Positions 28,621 to 37,398 of a stretch of 64,000 nucleotides of DNA are shown one piece after another. The notes under the pieces are model-generated. The model did not search any database. It was given only the letters and a program-made list of their open reading frames with translations, and was not told the DNA's origin. This stretch comes from Paenibacillus algicola (GTDB lineage: Bacteria > Bacillota > Bacilli > Paenibacillales > Paenibacillaceae): NCBI RefSeq assembly GCF_005577435.1, contig NZ_CP040396.1, forward strand, positions 3,672,501 to 3,736,500, in the 5' to 3' direction. How positions within the stretch are numbered: position 1 is the first letter of the stretch; the number at the start of each line of letters is the position of its first letter. Made by a program: the position numbers and the translations under genes.

Positions 28621-29505
28621 CTATTTAATCTTTCGGTAAATTTTCTCCGACCGGTCGAGAGCCTCATATGCTTCGCTGAAGCTTGTAAAATGAATCGACT
28701 CCTTGGCTCCCAGCACCAGAATACCGAAATGACTCAAGCTCTCGTGAAACAATCCATGTACATGATCACGAAGCTCGTCGTTAAAATAAATCATTACGTT
28801 TCTGCAGAAAATAACATTGAATTCATTAAATGAGCGGTCTGTGGCCAGATTATGCTCGGCGAAAATCATGTTCTTTTTGAGAAACGGGTGGAAAATCACT
28901 GAGTTATATTTAGCTGTGTAATATTCAGAGAATGAGCGCGTGCCGCCCGCCTCCAAATAGTTCTTCGTATATTGCTTCATCTTTTTAATATCAAAGACGC
29001 CTTCTTTGGCTTGCTGCAGCGATCTGGAGTTCATGTCTGTGGCATAAATCCGCGCCTTGTCATAGAGTCCCTCTTCATGCAGCATGATCGCCATCGAGTA
29101 CACTTCCTCACCGGTCGAGCAGCCTGCATGCCAGATGCGAATATAAGGGTAGGTTCTCAGCAGCGGAATCACCTTCTGGCGGAAGGTGAGAAAAGCCTGC
29201 GGATCTCTGAACATTTCCGTCACCGGAATGGAAAGGCTGAAGATCAGCCGTTCAAAGCAGTCCCGCTCGTGAAGCACCTTGTTCTGCAGCGCAGAAATCG
29301 TAGTCAGCCCTTCGGCATATACATGATGCCAAATTCTCCGCCTTAGGGAAGGCACCGCATAATTGCGAAAATCATAGCCGTAATATTGATGGATGCCATT
29401 CAGCAGCAGCTCCATTTCAATCTGTTCCAGCTCGGTTTCATTCTTCTCTTCCATATTCAGCTTCAAGCTCAATTCCGTTAAATCATCGGATGACATACTT
29501 CGCAC
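28621..29505 (-). CDS. rsbM: CheR-type protein methyltransferase, RsbM-like
   Basis: 294 residues. The CheR N-terminal helical domain (about 30-95, YYGYDFRNYAVPSLRRRI) precedes the SAM-binding core (RIWHAGCSTGEEVYSMAIML, YATDMNSRSLQQAKEG, FCRNVMIYFND). In the B. cereus group a CheR homologue, RsbM, methylates the sensor kinase RsbK and damps SigB activation. This gene directly follows an RsbK-like kinase and no chemotaxis genes are near, which supports that role. It starts with GTG (AAGGAAAG 7 bases upstream); an ATG at 29496 is an alternative start. Confidence 0.82.
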   Translation of the reverse strand: MRSMSSDDLTELSLKLNMEEKNETELEQIEMELLLNGIHQYYGYDFRNYAVPSLRRRIWHHVYAEGLTTISALQNKVLHERDCFERLIFSLSIPVTEMFRDPQAFLTFRQKVIPLLRTYPYIRIWHAGCSTGEEVYSMAIMLHEEGLYDKARIYATDMNSRSLQQAKEGVFDIKKMKQYTKNYLEAGGTRSFSEYYTAKYNSVIFHPFLKKNMIFAEHNLATDRSFNEFNVIFCRNVMIYFNDELRDHVHGLFHESLSHFGILVLGAKESIHFTSFSEAYEALDRSEKIYRKIK

Positions 29506-29562
29506 CGGCTTTCTTTCCTTGCAATTTTTCGATTACTACTAATCTTTACCCACATTTGAAGC

Positions 29563-32500
29563 CTACGAATACAGCCAGACCCGCATCAATGAAAGAAGCT
29601 GCTCGGTCTGAATCGGCTTCTTCATATAATCGGAAGCGCCGGCTTCGATACACTTCGCCCGATCCTCCTTCATCGCCTTCGCAGTCAGGGCAATGATCGG
29701 AATCTTCTCAAAGCGCGGCTTCTTGCGAAGAATCCGCATAGCCTCATAGCCGTCCATCTCCGGCATCATCATATCCATCAGGATCAGATCATAGTCCGGA
29801 CCGGCTTCAAGCAGATCAATGGCTTCTCTGCCGTTCTCAGCGAAGGTAACATCCATATTGTAGCCCTCCAGCACACTGGATAAGGCAAAAATGTTGCGGA
29901 TGTCATCATCGACCAGCATAATCCGCTTGCCGTCAAAGAGCTCTTCTTTATTGTGCAGCTTCTGCAAAATTTTACGCTTGTCCTCCGGCAGATTCGCCTC
30001 CACCCGGTGCAGGAAGAGGGTCGTCTCATCCAGCAGCCGCTCCGGTGATTTTACGTCCTTGATAATAATGGACTCGGCGTATTTCCGCAGGCGTGTCTCT
30101 TCTTTGGTGTCCAGCTCTTTGCCGGTATAAATAATAATCGGCAGATCGACCAGCTTCTCATCCTCTCTGATCTTGTCCAGAAGCTCAAAGCCATCCATGT
30201 CTGTCAGCATCAAGTCCAGCACCATGCAGTCAAACCGCTGCTGCTGCAGCTTCTCCAGGGCCTCTGTCCCCGAAGCTACCGCTGTAATTGTCACATCGTC
30301 ATGATCAATCAGCTCGATAATGGACAGGCGCTGAATGTCATCATCCTCGACAATAAGCAGCTGCTTCATAGTCTTCTCGGCATAAGCTTCAATGTGGGAG
30401 AAGGCCCCTTCCAGCGCTTCACGCGTGGACGGCTTCTTCAAGTAAGCGATCGCTCCCATCATGAGTCCTTGCTTCACTTCATCAATGACGGAGATCACAT
30501 GCACCGGAATATGACGGGTTGCGGCCGAGCCCTTCAATTCGCCGAGCACCGACCAGCCGTCCATCACCGGCAGCTGAATATCGAGAATAATCGCATCCGG
30601 CTGGTAAGACTGAGCCATCTTCAAGCCAATATCCCCCTGCAGGGCGACCAAGGCCTTAAACCCGCGTCCTCTCGCCATATCGACGAGAATCCTTGCAAAC
30701 TTGACATCATCCTCCACAATCAGCAGCACTTTATCAGTAGGGCCAATCTGGTCCCGATCGTCCTCAACATTCTCAATGATGCTGCTTGGCCGTACCGCGG
30801 AAGGCATCGTATTCCTCGAACGCTCCTCGATCAGCATATCGGATCTCGAAGCCTCTTCTGCTGCAGGCGCAGCCTCTTCCTCCGCGGCTGACAGAGCAGT
30901 CTGTTCTGGAAGGTAAAGCGTGAAGGTGCTTCCCTCACCTTCCTTGGACTGCACGCCGATGGCGCCGCCCAGAAGCTTAGCCAGCTCGCGGCTGATGGAC
31001 AGCCCCAGACCCGTTCCCCCATACTTGCGGCTGGTCGTGCCATCTACCTGCTGGAACGCTTCAAAGATGAGTCCTGTCTTATCCTCCGGAATGCCAATTC
31101 CTGTATCCTTAACCGAGAAGGCAATGTATTTGGATTTCCGATCCAGGAGAATAGGCAGCTGCTCCGGCTCTGCCGGAGTAATATGGACTTCGATAGATCC
31201 CCGGCTCGTAAATTTGAACGCATTGGACAGCAAATTCCGCAAAATCTGCTTCACCCGATGGCTGTCTGTAATGAGGCTATCCGGCACTTCCTGGGATTGT
31301 TCGACCAGAAGCGTGACATTTTTCTTGGAAGCCACAGCATCAAAGTTCTGATGAACGAAGGCTTCAATCTCCTTCATATGAACGGGCTCCCGGTTGATCT
31401 CCATCTTGCCGGCATCCACCTTGGACAAATCCAGAATCTCATCAATCATCTTCAGCAGATCCGAGCCTGACATATAGATCGTCTGCGCATATTCAATCTG
31501 CTTGGTGGAGAGGTTGCCATCCTTGTTCTCGGTCAACAGCTGCGAAAGAATAAGCAGGCTGTTCAGCGGGGTACGGAGCTCATGCGACATATTCGCCAAA
31601 AATTCCGATTTGTACTTGCTTGTCAAGGATAGCTGCTCTGCCTGCTTCTCCAGCTGGCCGCGAGCTTTCTCGATTTCATCATTCTTCTCCTCGACCTCCT
31701 GCACCTGCTCTTCCAGGGCCCGGGTCTTGGCCATCAGCTCGGTATTAAAATGCTCCAGCTCCTCCTGCTGTCGCTGCAGCAGTTCTTCGGATCGCTTCAG
31801 AGCTTTCGTCTGTTCCTCCAGGTTCTCATTGGAGCGGCGCAGCTCTTCCTGCTGGGTTTGCAGCTCCTCGGACTGGCTTTGCAGCTCCTCGGTCATCGCC
31901 TGGGATTCCCGCAGCAGCTCTTCAACACGCAGACGGCCTGTAATGTTGTTCAGGATAATGCCGAGCGACTGCGTCAGCTGCTGCAGCAGCTGCTTCTGCA
32001 GCGGTGTGAAGGAATCAAACGAAGCAATCTCCACAACGCCAAGCACTTCATTCTCGAACATTACCGGATAGACCAGCATGGATGCCGGCTGGGACGAGCC
32101 CCATCCGGATTTTACGGACAGATAGTTGTCTGGCAGGACGTTCAGCGTAATTGGCTTCTTGTCCAGCGCTGCCTGGCCGACAAGCCCTTCGCCTACCTTG
32201 AAGTCCACCTCCGGATTTCCTTCAGCGTCCATTGCATAAGAGCCCTTAAGCTCCAGCAGGTTCGGACTGGTATCCACCTGCCGCACATAGAGTGCCCCGT
32301 AATGGGCCCCCAGCACCGGTGTAAACTCGCTCACAAACCGTTGACCGACCTCGGACAGAGAATGAACCCCTTCCAGCAGCTCTGTAATTCTGGCCATGTT
32401 GGAGTTGATCCAGGACTGGTCGTTCTGAGCCTGCTGATAGGTCTGCTCCAGCTTCTGCTTCTCTTCAATATCCTCGGCCATTTCTTTAAACACCTGCGCC

Positions 32501-33234
32501 ACATCGCCAATCTCGTCCTTTGTGGTCACCTCAATGCTTCTAATCTCATGGAGCTTGCCGTCGCCAAAGCTCTTCAGCATCAATGAAACCGTATTTATTC
32601 CCCTCGTAATGCTCGGCACGGCCCACAGCATGACACCGAGGCCAATTAAAATCCCGGCCACAAGGATGAAGGTCGTTGTCTGAAGCGAGCGCTCGTAAGC
32701 AGCCTTCGCCCCTGCGATGTCTTCATCAATCTTGTTATCCTCATAGTTCGCCAGCGCATTCAAAGTGCGGAGCATATTCTCCTGCACATCCTGACCGGTG
32801 CTGATCCGGTAATTGTTCGCTTCCTCTGCATTTCCCTCAGCCAGCAGCTCCAGCGTCCGGTTCTGATATGCTAAATACGCCGTAGCAGCCTCCTCAATCT
32901 CACTGAGAAGCTGCATTTCCTCTGCTGTATTGAGCGTTTCTTTCATCGATGTATAGTAGCCTGCTGCTGTTTCGGTCATCCGCTCCAGCTCGGCAATCCG
33001 CTCTGCCGTAGAAGCGGTGTCCTCGGACAGCATCAGATTCGTCAGGGCGCGGGCCATATTATTGACCTCGCCCCGCATGGAGCTGGAATCGCGCACCTTC
33101 TGGTATCGTTCACTATAAATAGCATCCATCTGCTCATTCATAAAGCTCAGCCGGTCAAACATAATGACCGACAGCACAAGCATGATGGCAAGCAGCGATG
33201 TAAAGCCAATGACCAGCTTACTTTTAATCTTCAT
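29563..33234 (-). CDS. rsbK: Large membrane hybrid histidine kinase, RsbK-like
   Basis: 1223 residues. The order is TM1 (about 8-26), an extracytoplasmic helical sensor (about 30-185), TM2 (about 187-207), HAMP (about 208-262), GAF (about 285-432), and a long coiled coil (about 435-540). HisKA follows with His551 (NMSHELRTPLNS), then HATPase_c (about 655-780: NAFKFT, DTGIGIP, GGTGLGL) and three receivers (Asp885, Asp1007, Asp1154). RsbK of B. cereus has the same plan with one receiver and signals to the phosphatase RsbY. Its start overlaps the phosphatase stop (ATGA), so the two are coupled. The glutamates and glutamines in the helix after the GAF domain are possible methylation sites for the neighbouring CheR-type enzyme. 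Confidence 0.85.
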   Translation of the reverse strand: MKIKSKLVIGFTSLLAIMLVLSVIMFDRLSFMNEQMDAIYSERYQKVRDSSSMRGEVNNMARALTNLMLSEDTASTAERIAELERMTETAAGYYTSMKETLNTAEEMQLLSEIEEAATAYLAYQNRTLELLAEGNAEEANNYRISTGQDVQENMLRTLNALANYEDNKIDEDIAGAKAAYERSLQTTTFILVAGILIGLGVMLWAVPSITRGINTVSLMLKSFGDGKLHEIRSIEVTTKDEIGDVAQVFKEMAEDIEEKQKLEQTYQQAQNDQSWINSNMARITELLEGVHSLSEVGQRFVSEFTPVLGAHYGALYVRQVDTSPNLLELKGSYAMDAEGNPEVDFKVGEGLVGQAALDKKPITLNVLPDNYLSVKSGWGSSQPASMLVYPVMFENEVLGVVEIASFDSFTPLQKQLLQQLTQSLGIILNNITGRLRVEELLRESQAMTEELQSQSEELQTQQEELRRSNENLEEQTKALKRSEELLQRQQEELEHFNTELMAKTRALEEQVQEVEEKNDEIEKARGQLEKQAEQLSLTSKYKSEFLANMSHELRTPLNSLLILSQLLTENKDGNLSTKQIEYAQTIYMSGSDLLKMIDEILDLSKVDAGKMEINREPVHMKEIEAFVHQNFDAVASKKNVTLLVEQSQEVPDSLITDSHRVKQILRNLLSNAFKFTSRGSIEVHITPAEPEQLPILLDRKSKYIAFSVKDTGIGIPEDKTGLIFEAFQQVDGTTSRKYGGTGLGLSISRELAKLLGGAIGVQSKEGEGSTFTLYLPEQTALSAAEEEAAPAAEEASRSDMLIEERSRNTMPSAVRPSSIIENVEDDRDQIGPTDKVLLIVEDDVKFARILVDMARGRGFKALVALQGDIGLKMAQSYQPDAIILDIQLPVMDGWSVLGELKGSAATRHIPVHVISVIDEVKQGLMMGAIAYLKKPSTREALEGAFSHIEAYAEKTMKQLLIVEDDDIQRLSIIELIDHDDVTITAVASGTEALEKLQQQRFDCMVLDLMLTDMDGFELLDKIREDEKLVDLPIIIYTGKELDTKEETRLRKYAESIIIKDVKSPERLLDETTLFLHRVEANLPEDKRKILQKLHNKEELFDGKRIMLVDDDIRNIFALSSVLEGYNMDVTFAENGREAIDLLEAGPDYDLILMDMMMPEMDGYEAMRILRKKPRFEKIPIIALTAKAMKEDRAKCIEAGASDYMKKPIQTEQLLSLMRVWLYS

Positions 33235-34406
33235 TCACGCTCTTCCTCTCCCTGTTTTAGAGAAACCCAGACCAAGCACTTGTCATCCTCACGCTCCACA
33301 GCTGCGCTGTCATTAAAGAACAGCTCCTTCATTTCCGTCTCACGCCAGCTGTGGCTTCCCCCGAGGTGTGTCTTCAGGTATTCCAGCTGCTGCTCATGAC
33401 TGCCCTCAACAACCTCCATCAGGCCGTCCGTGTACATCGCCAGATGAGCATTGCCTTCATAATGAAAGCTTCTTGGCTCCATATCCTGAATCCGGTCAAA
33501 CAGACCGACAGGACAGCAGCCCTGATCCAGGGTCTGAACCGTGCCATCCTCACCAAAAAAGAGAGCTGGAGGATGACCGGCATTAACATAGTCCACCCGC
33601 TTCATTCGAGTGTCTACCACCATATAAATAGCCGTAAAATAATATTGGATCAGCTGATTCTCGATATGCAGCTGGTTAAAGCGGCGGTTCAATTCCTGAA
33701 TAACCTTCTCCGGCTCGACATAGGTCGTCACCGTATCCCGAAGCACGGAAGCGATAAACATACAGAACAGAGATGACGAGATGCCATGTCCCATCATATC
33801 CAGCAGCACAATGCCATACCGACCGTCACCGAGCGAATACCATGCATACAGATCACCAGCCAGCTCGGCGGAAGGCTGATACAGTGCATGCACCTCAAAC
33901 AGCTGATCCTCAATCGGCAGACTGAGCACTGCATTCTGGACCATAGAGGCGAGCTTCAATTCATCCTGAATCCGCTGCTCCCGCTCCTTATGCCAGTCCT
34001 TCTCATGCTTCAGGCGAAGCGCCAGACGGATTCGCGCCATCAGCTCTACCTTATTGATCGGCTTGGTCACGTAATCCCCTGCTCCGGCGTCAAGCGCCTC
34101 GGCCAGCTTCTTGGAATCGCCAACCGCAGTCACCATAATAATTGGGATGTCTCTCAGATGCTCATATTGCTGTACGATTCGGCAAGCCTCAATGCCATCC
34201 ATTTCCGGCATCATCATATCAAGCAGAATCAGATCAATGTCACTTTTCTTGGGACGAAGGTCCGCCTTGCGGTCTCCAATTCCGAGAATTTCAAGCATAT
34301 CTATAGCAGAAGATGCCGTCACTAAATCGCGGTACTGCTCTTTTTTCAAAATTTCCCGGATAATAATGACGTTGGTTGGATTGTCGTCTACGATTAATAT
34401 TCTCAT
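33231..34406 (-). CDS. rsbY: Receiver-PP2C (SpoIIE-type) phosphatase, RsbY-like
   Basis: 391 residues. The receiver domain (1-130, Asp63 in LLDMMMPEMDG, Lys in YVTKPINK) is joined by a helical linker to a SpoIIE/PP2C phosphatase domain (about 165-388: AGDLYAWYSLGDGRYGIVLLDMMGHGISSSL, VDYVNAGHPPALF, MYTDGLMEVV, DDKCLVWV). The acidic metal ligands (GD, DMMGHG, TDG, DD) are all in place. RsbY of B. cereus has this architecture and dephosphorylates RsbV once its receiver is phosphorylated by RsbK. It is first of the run rsbY-rsbK-rsbM-kinase, with an AGGAGAGG site. Confidence 0.88.
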   Translation of the reverse strand: MRILIVDDNPTNVIIIREILKKEQYRDLVTASSAIDMLEILGIGDRKADLRPKKSDIDLILLDMMMPEMDGIEACRIVQQYEHLRDIPIIMVTAVGDSKKLAEALDAGAGDYVTKPINKVELMARIRLALRLKHEKDWHKEREQRIQDELKLASMVQNAVLSLPIEDQLFEVHALYQPSAELAGDLYAWYSLGDGRYGIVLLDMMGHGISSSLFCMFIASVLRDTVTTYVEPEKVIQELNRRFNQLHIENQLIQYYFTAIYMVVDTRMKRVDYVNAGHPPALFFGEDGTVQTLDQGCCPVGLFDRIQDMEPRSFHYEGNAHLAMYTDGLMEVVEGSHEQQLEYLKTHLGGSHSWRETEMKELFFNDSAAVEREDDKCLVWVSLKQGEEERE

Positions 34407-34515
34407 ATCCCTCTCCTTAACGTGACTTCATACGCAGAAAATCTTCCATCCAGTATACTATAAACGGTGCAGTCGTTGGACACGAAAAAAAGACTTCCAA
34501 TGCATGGTATATTCA

Positions 34516-34565
34516 AAACATAGATAAGGAATGAGACAGAATTGTCCCATTCCTTATCTATGTTT
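34516..34565. terminator. Bidirectional terminator with long stem
   Basis: AAACATAGATAAGGAATG and its inverted copy pair over about 18 bp; the inner GACA/TGTC can extend the stem. A T-run follows on the minus strand for the YflT gene. Confidence 0.85.
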
Positions 34566-34589
34566 AATATCTATGCAGCGTGCTTTATC

Positions 34590-34937
34590 TTACTCATCCT
34601 TCTTGGCGATGACAAGCACTTTGCCTTGATCAAGCTGTTTCTCATAAAAGTCAGCCTCTGCTTCTGTAAAGCCGAGGGATTGAATCTTGGCTCTCAGCTC
34701 GTCGCCACGGGAGCGAAACAGGTTCGCTATCGTATCGAACGCGCCTTCCTCCTTCATGCCGACCTCGCTGGCGTCGGAAGCTGATGCAATCCGCTCCGTC
34801 CGGTCCGAGTCATGAGCCAGAACGAAAATATGCTCCTGTGTATAGCCGCTGCTATGCAGGTTCTGGACTTCCTGTACGGCCTGAGTGCCATTGTCGGTTA
34901 CTTTAGCATATGCTTTCTGATTGGTTGATTCCATCAT
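34590..34937 (-). CDS. YflT-domain general stress protein
   Basis: 115 residues, soluble. The pattern KVTDNGTQAVQEVQNLHSSGYTQEHIFVLAHDSDRTERIA ... FTEAEADFYEKQLDQGKVLVIAK matches the heat-induced stress protein YflT family. YflT of B. subtilis belongs to the sigma-B regulon; its activity is unknown. TAGGAGG precedes two adjacent ATGs. A candidate sigma-B promoter lies about 55 bases upstream and the rsb cluster is next door. Confidence 0.85.
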   Translation of the reverse strand: MMESTNQKAYAKVTDNGTQAVQEVQNLHSSGYTQEHIFVLAHDSDRTERIASASDASEVGMKEEGAFDTIANLFRSRGDELRAKIQSLGFTEAEADFYEKQLDQGKVLVIAKKDE

Positions 34938-34991
34938 AATAACCTCCTAGATTCACTGCAGATTTAGAAAATACATAAGTCCCGAAATGTA

Positions 34992-35017
34992 TTAACCAAT
35001 TTATTTGCGGTTGAAAC
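34992..35017 (-). promoter_or_regulatory. Candidate sigma-B promoter of the YflT gene
   Basis: Minus strand: GTTTCA (35012-35017), a 14-base spacer, GGTTAA (34992-34997). It has the same -35 and spacing as the rsbV promoter. Confidence 0.55.
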
Positions 35018-35020
35018 ACC

Positions 35021-35548
35021 TTATTGACGATAATCGACAAATAAATCGACAGCATGCAATTCTCCAGTATCCATGTCCATAAAAATCTTCAGCGCTTCGT
35101 ATTCCCATACATATGAAACGCCGTCTTCACCTCGGAAATACGGTTCTCCCAATGAAGAGAGCAGGGCATCAGTCGTCATTGCAATGTCTTGGCCATTCAC
35201 CTGAACCGTGGAAGCGGATGGATGCACCCGAACATAGTCTGTCAGATCCTCATAAAAGCCAATCGTCATATCCGGATAATGATACTCCGTAGACCCCAGC
35301 AGAGGCTCCTTCGTGACCTTTAGCGGTTCTCCCAGCTTATCCATAACATCGCCTGTGCGGTCCGTAAGCGAAATGCCGTTTAAGGTTACCGCCTCTGGCT
35401 CAGCAGGCGCTTGCTCCGGCATAGTGTTCAGCTTTAACTCGGCATGCACGACAGGTGATGTCATTGTCGAAGCGGTCATCGGCGTCAGCCCCGCTTCACC
35501 GCTTATGGGTGACAGCATTCCCAGCAGCAACAGCACGACATTTAACAT
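35021..35548 (-). CDS. Secreted protein with two BamE/SmpA-like repeats
   Basis: 175 residues. A short hydrophobic N-terminus (MLNVVLLLLGMLSPISG) acts as a signal peptide or anchor and is followed by a Thr/Pro-rich linker. Two similar modules each begin with a small-residue strand and a D-x-L-L/M-x-x-L-G-E-P turn (VMDKLGEPLKVTKE near 90, LLSSLGEPYFRGEDG near 140). This turn is typical of SmpA/BamE-like or DUF4309-like folds. The function is unknown. A GGTGAGGG site lies before the ATG. It follows the DUF948 gene by 64 bases. Confidence 0.6.
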   Translation of the reverse strand: MLNVVLLLLGMLSPISGEAGLTPMTASTMTSPVVHAELKLNTMPEQAPAEPEAVTLNGISLTDRTGDVMDKLGEPLKVTKEPLLGSTEYHYPDMTIGFYEDLTDYVRVHPSASTVQVNGQDIAMTTDALLSSLGEPYFRGEDGVSYVWEYEALKIFMDMDTGELHAVDLFVDYRQ

Positions 35549-35612
35549 GATTCCCTCACCCCTTTGTATTTCCCTGCGAGACGTCAGGCGTCAAGCGCAG
35601 TCGATCTTGATG

Positions 35613-36140
35613 TTAACGGGCTTTCTGGCGGCGGAATTTGTTCCAGATTCCTGCAGCAGCATCCACATAGTTCAGCCATTTGCTTACATTAGAAGTGGAG
35701 CCTGATGAAGAGTCACTGTATACAGCGTTGTAAGACTGAACCGTACGCTCAGATGGCGTCACTGCGGAAGAAGAAGGCTGCGGCAGCGAGCCGCTTTTAC
35801 TCTTGTTCTCTCTCGATTGTCTGAATTTGCTGACAACGCCGGCAGAAACCTCTTTAACTGCGTAAGTTACCTCGCTCAGCGCTTCGCCCAGATTTTTCAC
35901 CGTGTTCATGACTGGATCGATCTGTTTCATCTTATGCTGAACATCGACCGTAATATCATTGGTGTTACGAATGGTTTGCTTCACCTCATAGCTCAGCTCA
36001 TCAATGGTCTTTTGCACTTCCTGCAGCGTTTGCGTCACCTTGTCCAGGGACACCGTCGCAGCTTTCAGTGTTTTGATCAGGAAGAATACTAGGACTGCAA
36101 AGGCTACCGCAATAACCGCGATACTAATTTGAGTTAACAT
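35613..36140 (-). CDS. DUF948 (YtxG-type) membrane stress protein
   Basis: 175 residues. One N-terminal membrane helix (about 5-25) is followed by an amphipathic coiled-coil region (about 27-105, TVSLDKVTQTLQEVQKTIDELSYEV) and a Ser-rich tail ending KWLNYVDAAAGIWNKFRRQ. It matches DUF948, whose B. subtilis member YtxG is encoded with YtxH and is sigma-B-dependent. The best sigma-B-type promoter of the window lies 45 bases upstream. Confidence 0.82.
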   Translation of the reverse strand: MLTQISIAVIAVAFAVLVFFLIKTLKAATVSLDKVTQTLQEVQKTIDELSYEVKQTIRNTNDITVDVQHKMKQIDPVMNTVKNLGEALSEVTYAVKEVSAGVVSKFRQSRENKSKSGSLPQPSSSAVTPSERTVQSYNAVYSDSSSGSTSNVSKWLNYVDAAAGIWNKFRRQKAR

Positions 36141-36184
36141 GGCACAACCTCACTTTACATTTTTGTTTGTTGGTTAGTTCATAG

Positions 36185-36210
36185 TTACCCTCTGCCCGAG
36201 GTGCCGAAAC
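36185..36210 (-). promoter_or_regulatory. Candidate sigma-B promoter of the DUF948 gene
   Basis: Minus strand: GTTTCG (36205-36210), a 14-base spacer, GGGTAA (36185-36190), 44 bases before the ATG. It is close to the sigma-B consensus in both boxes. Confidence 0.65.
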
Positions 36211-36359
36211 AATAAAAAGCCCGTACCCCACAGCTGGAACAGGCTTTGATTCAAGGTATTTTCACCCGGTTATAGTTATCTACAAGACACGCCGACAAGG
36301 TGACATGAAGCTTCAAGTCTTACGCTCATAACTATATAAAAGAAAGCAAGGTGAGTCAG

Positions 36360-36527
36360 ATGCTCAAATGGTCTGTAATCCTGCTGCTAGTCGCAATTGC
36401 TGCGGGTGTACTGGGATTCCTCGGTCTGGTGGTAGAAGCGGTAGCCAGCATTGCCAAGGTCATTTTCTTCTTATTCCTGATCCTGTTTGTCGTTTCCCTG
36501 ATCTTCGGGCGCAAAAGGTCCAGGTAA
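36360..36527 (+). CDS. DUF1328 small membrane protein (55 aa)
   Basis: A 55-codon gene. The product is two hydrophobic helices ending in GRKRSR. It starts MLKWSVILLLVAIAAGVLG, followed by an FLGLVVEAVASIAK segment and FFLFLILFVVSLIFG, which is the DUF1328 pattern (small stress-associated membrane proteins of unknown activity). AAGGTGAG lies 4-6 bases before the ATG. It is divergent from the DUF948 gene and ends at a strong terminator, so it is a convincing short gene. Confidence 0.8.
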   Translation: MLKWSVILLLVAIAAGVLGFLGLVVEAVASIAKVIFFLFLILFVVSLIFGRKRSR

Positions 36528-36583
36528 AGCCGCAGCAGCGTATTTATCCAGCATATGCCGCCAAAATCTTATACGGTACAAAA

Positions 36584-36634
36584 GCCAAAAAGCTGCTTTC
36601 TTGTCTCTTATGGACGAGAAAGCAGCTTTTTGGC
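36584..36634. terminator. Long bidirectional terminator
   Basis: GCCAAAAAGCTGCTTTC and inverted copy GAAAGCAGCTTTTTGGC around a 17-base loop, between the convergent DUF1328 and 36660 genes. Confidence 0.85.
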
Positions 36635-36659
36635 GTGCTCCAGGAGGAGCTATTAGCAG

Positions 36660-37235
36660 CTAGAACCAGGAAGGCAATGAAAGCCAATCAATTTTGAACA
36701 CCAGGCTCACGCCGTCACCTGTCAGCTCAATATCGCGAACGGTTAGCATCTCGGGCAAATAATCCTTGAGGTTCACGATCATAGGCTCCAGCTGGAACAA
36801 GGCGCCAGGTACCTCTGCATCCCGGATGCGGGTAGCCTGATGCTCCAGGAGCAGCCGGCTCCCGCTGGTCTTTATTGTGAAATCCAGCTGCGCGCCGAAA
36901 GGCACCCACCCCCATTTCCCATTCACATCCGCCCGCATGCTGCTGCCCTCCATCGTGAACCTCGCACCGGTAATATCGACGCCGGGATCCTGCTTGTCCA
37001 GATATTTGACCAGATTCTTCTTGCTGAGCTGGCCAATCTCATCGGCGCTTAACGTTAAACGAGGCTCTCTGGTCTCTGCCATCTGCAGCAGCCTGTCTTT
37101 GAAATCCACCGTACGGTAGCCCATATCCAGCCGCTCGGTGGGTGAAATCCACCACAGCGCCCCCGCCAACAGAGCCACAATGACGATAAGAAACAGAAAC
37201 AAAAATTTCCCGACTCTTCTTTTTCGGCGTGCCAT
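36660..37235 (-). CDS. Single-pass membrane protein, YpmS-like
   Basis: 191 residues. A basic start (MARRKRRVGK), one membrane helix (about 10-30) and an extracytoplasmic alpha/beta domain (EPRLTLSADEIGQLSKKNLVKYL ... VRDIELTGDGVSLVFKIDW) make it up. The layout resembles the YpmS/DUF2140 proteins of Bacillales, a tentative match. ATG 37235 is chosen because AGGAGGG lies 8 bases upstream; the longer frame has none. The function is unknown. Confidence 0.65.
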   Translation of the reverse strand: MARRKRRVGKFLFLFLIVIVALLAGALWWISPTERLDMGYRTVDFKDRLLQMAETREPRLTLSADEIGQLSKKNLVKYLDKQDPGVDITGARFTMEGSSMRADVNGKWGWVPFGAQLDFTIKTSGSRLLLEHQATRIRDAEVPGALFQLEPMIVNLKDYLPEMLTVRDIELTGDGVSLVFKIDWLSLPSWF

Positions 37236-37398
37236 TGCGGATTCCCTCCTCCTAACCATGCTCTCAACGGGACAGGTTTTCCACTCTATTGTAAGCCTGG
37301 ACACAAAAAATAACCAGATTTATGGTTCATTTTACCTGCAAGCAGGTTATTACGATATTGTCGTTAACTAATTTACCGATCTCGAGGAGGAGTCAATC

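Noticed and set aside
30000..33000. Plus-strand Leu- and Ser-rich frames opposite the large kinase
   Set aside because: They are the complement of coiled-coil Glu/Gln codons; no independent evidence for genes.
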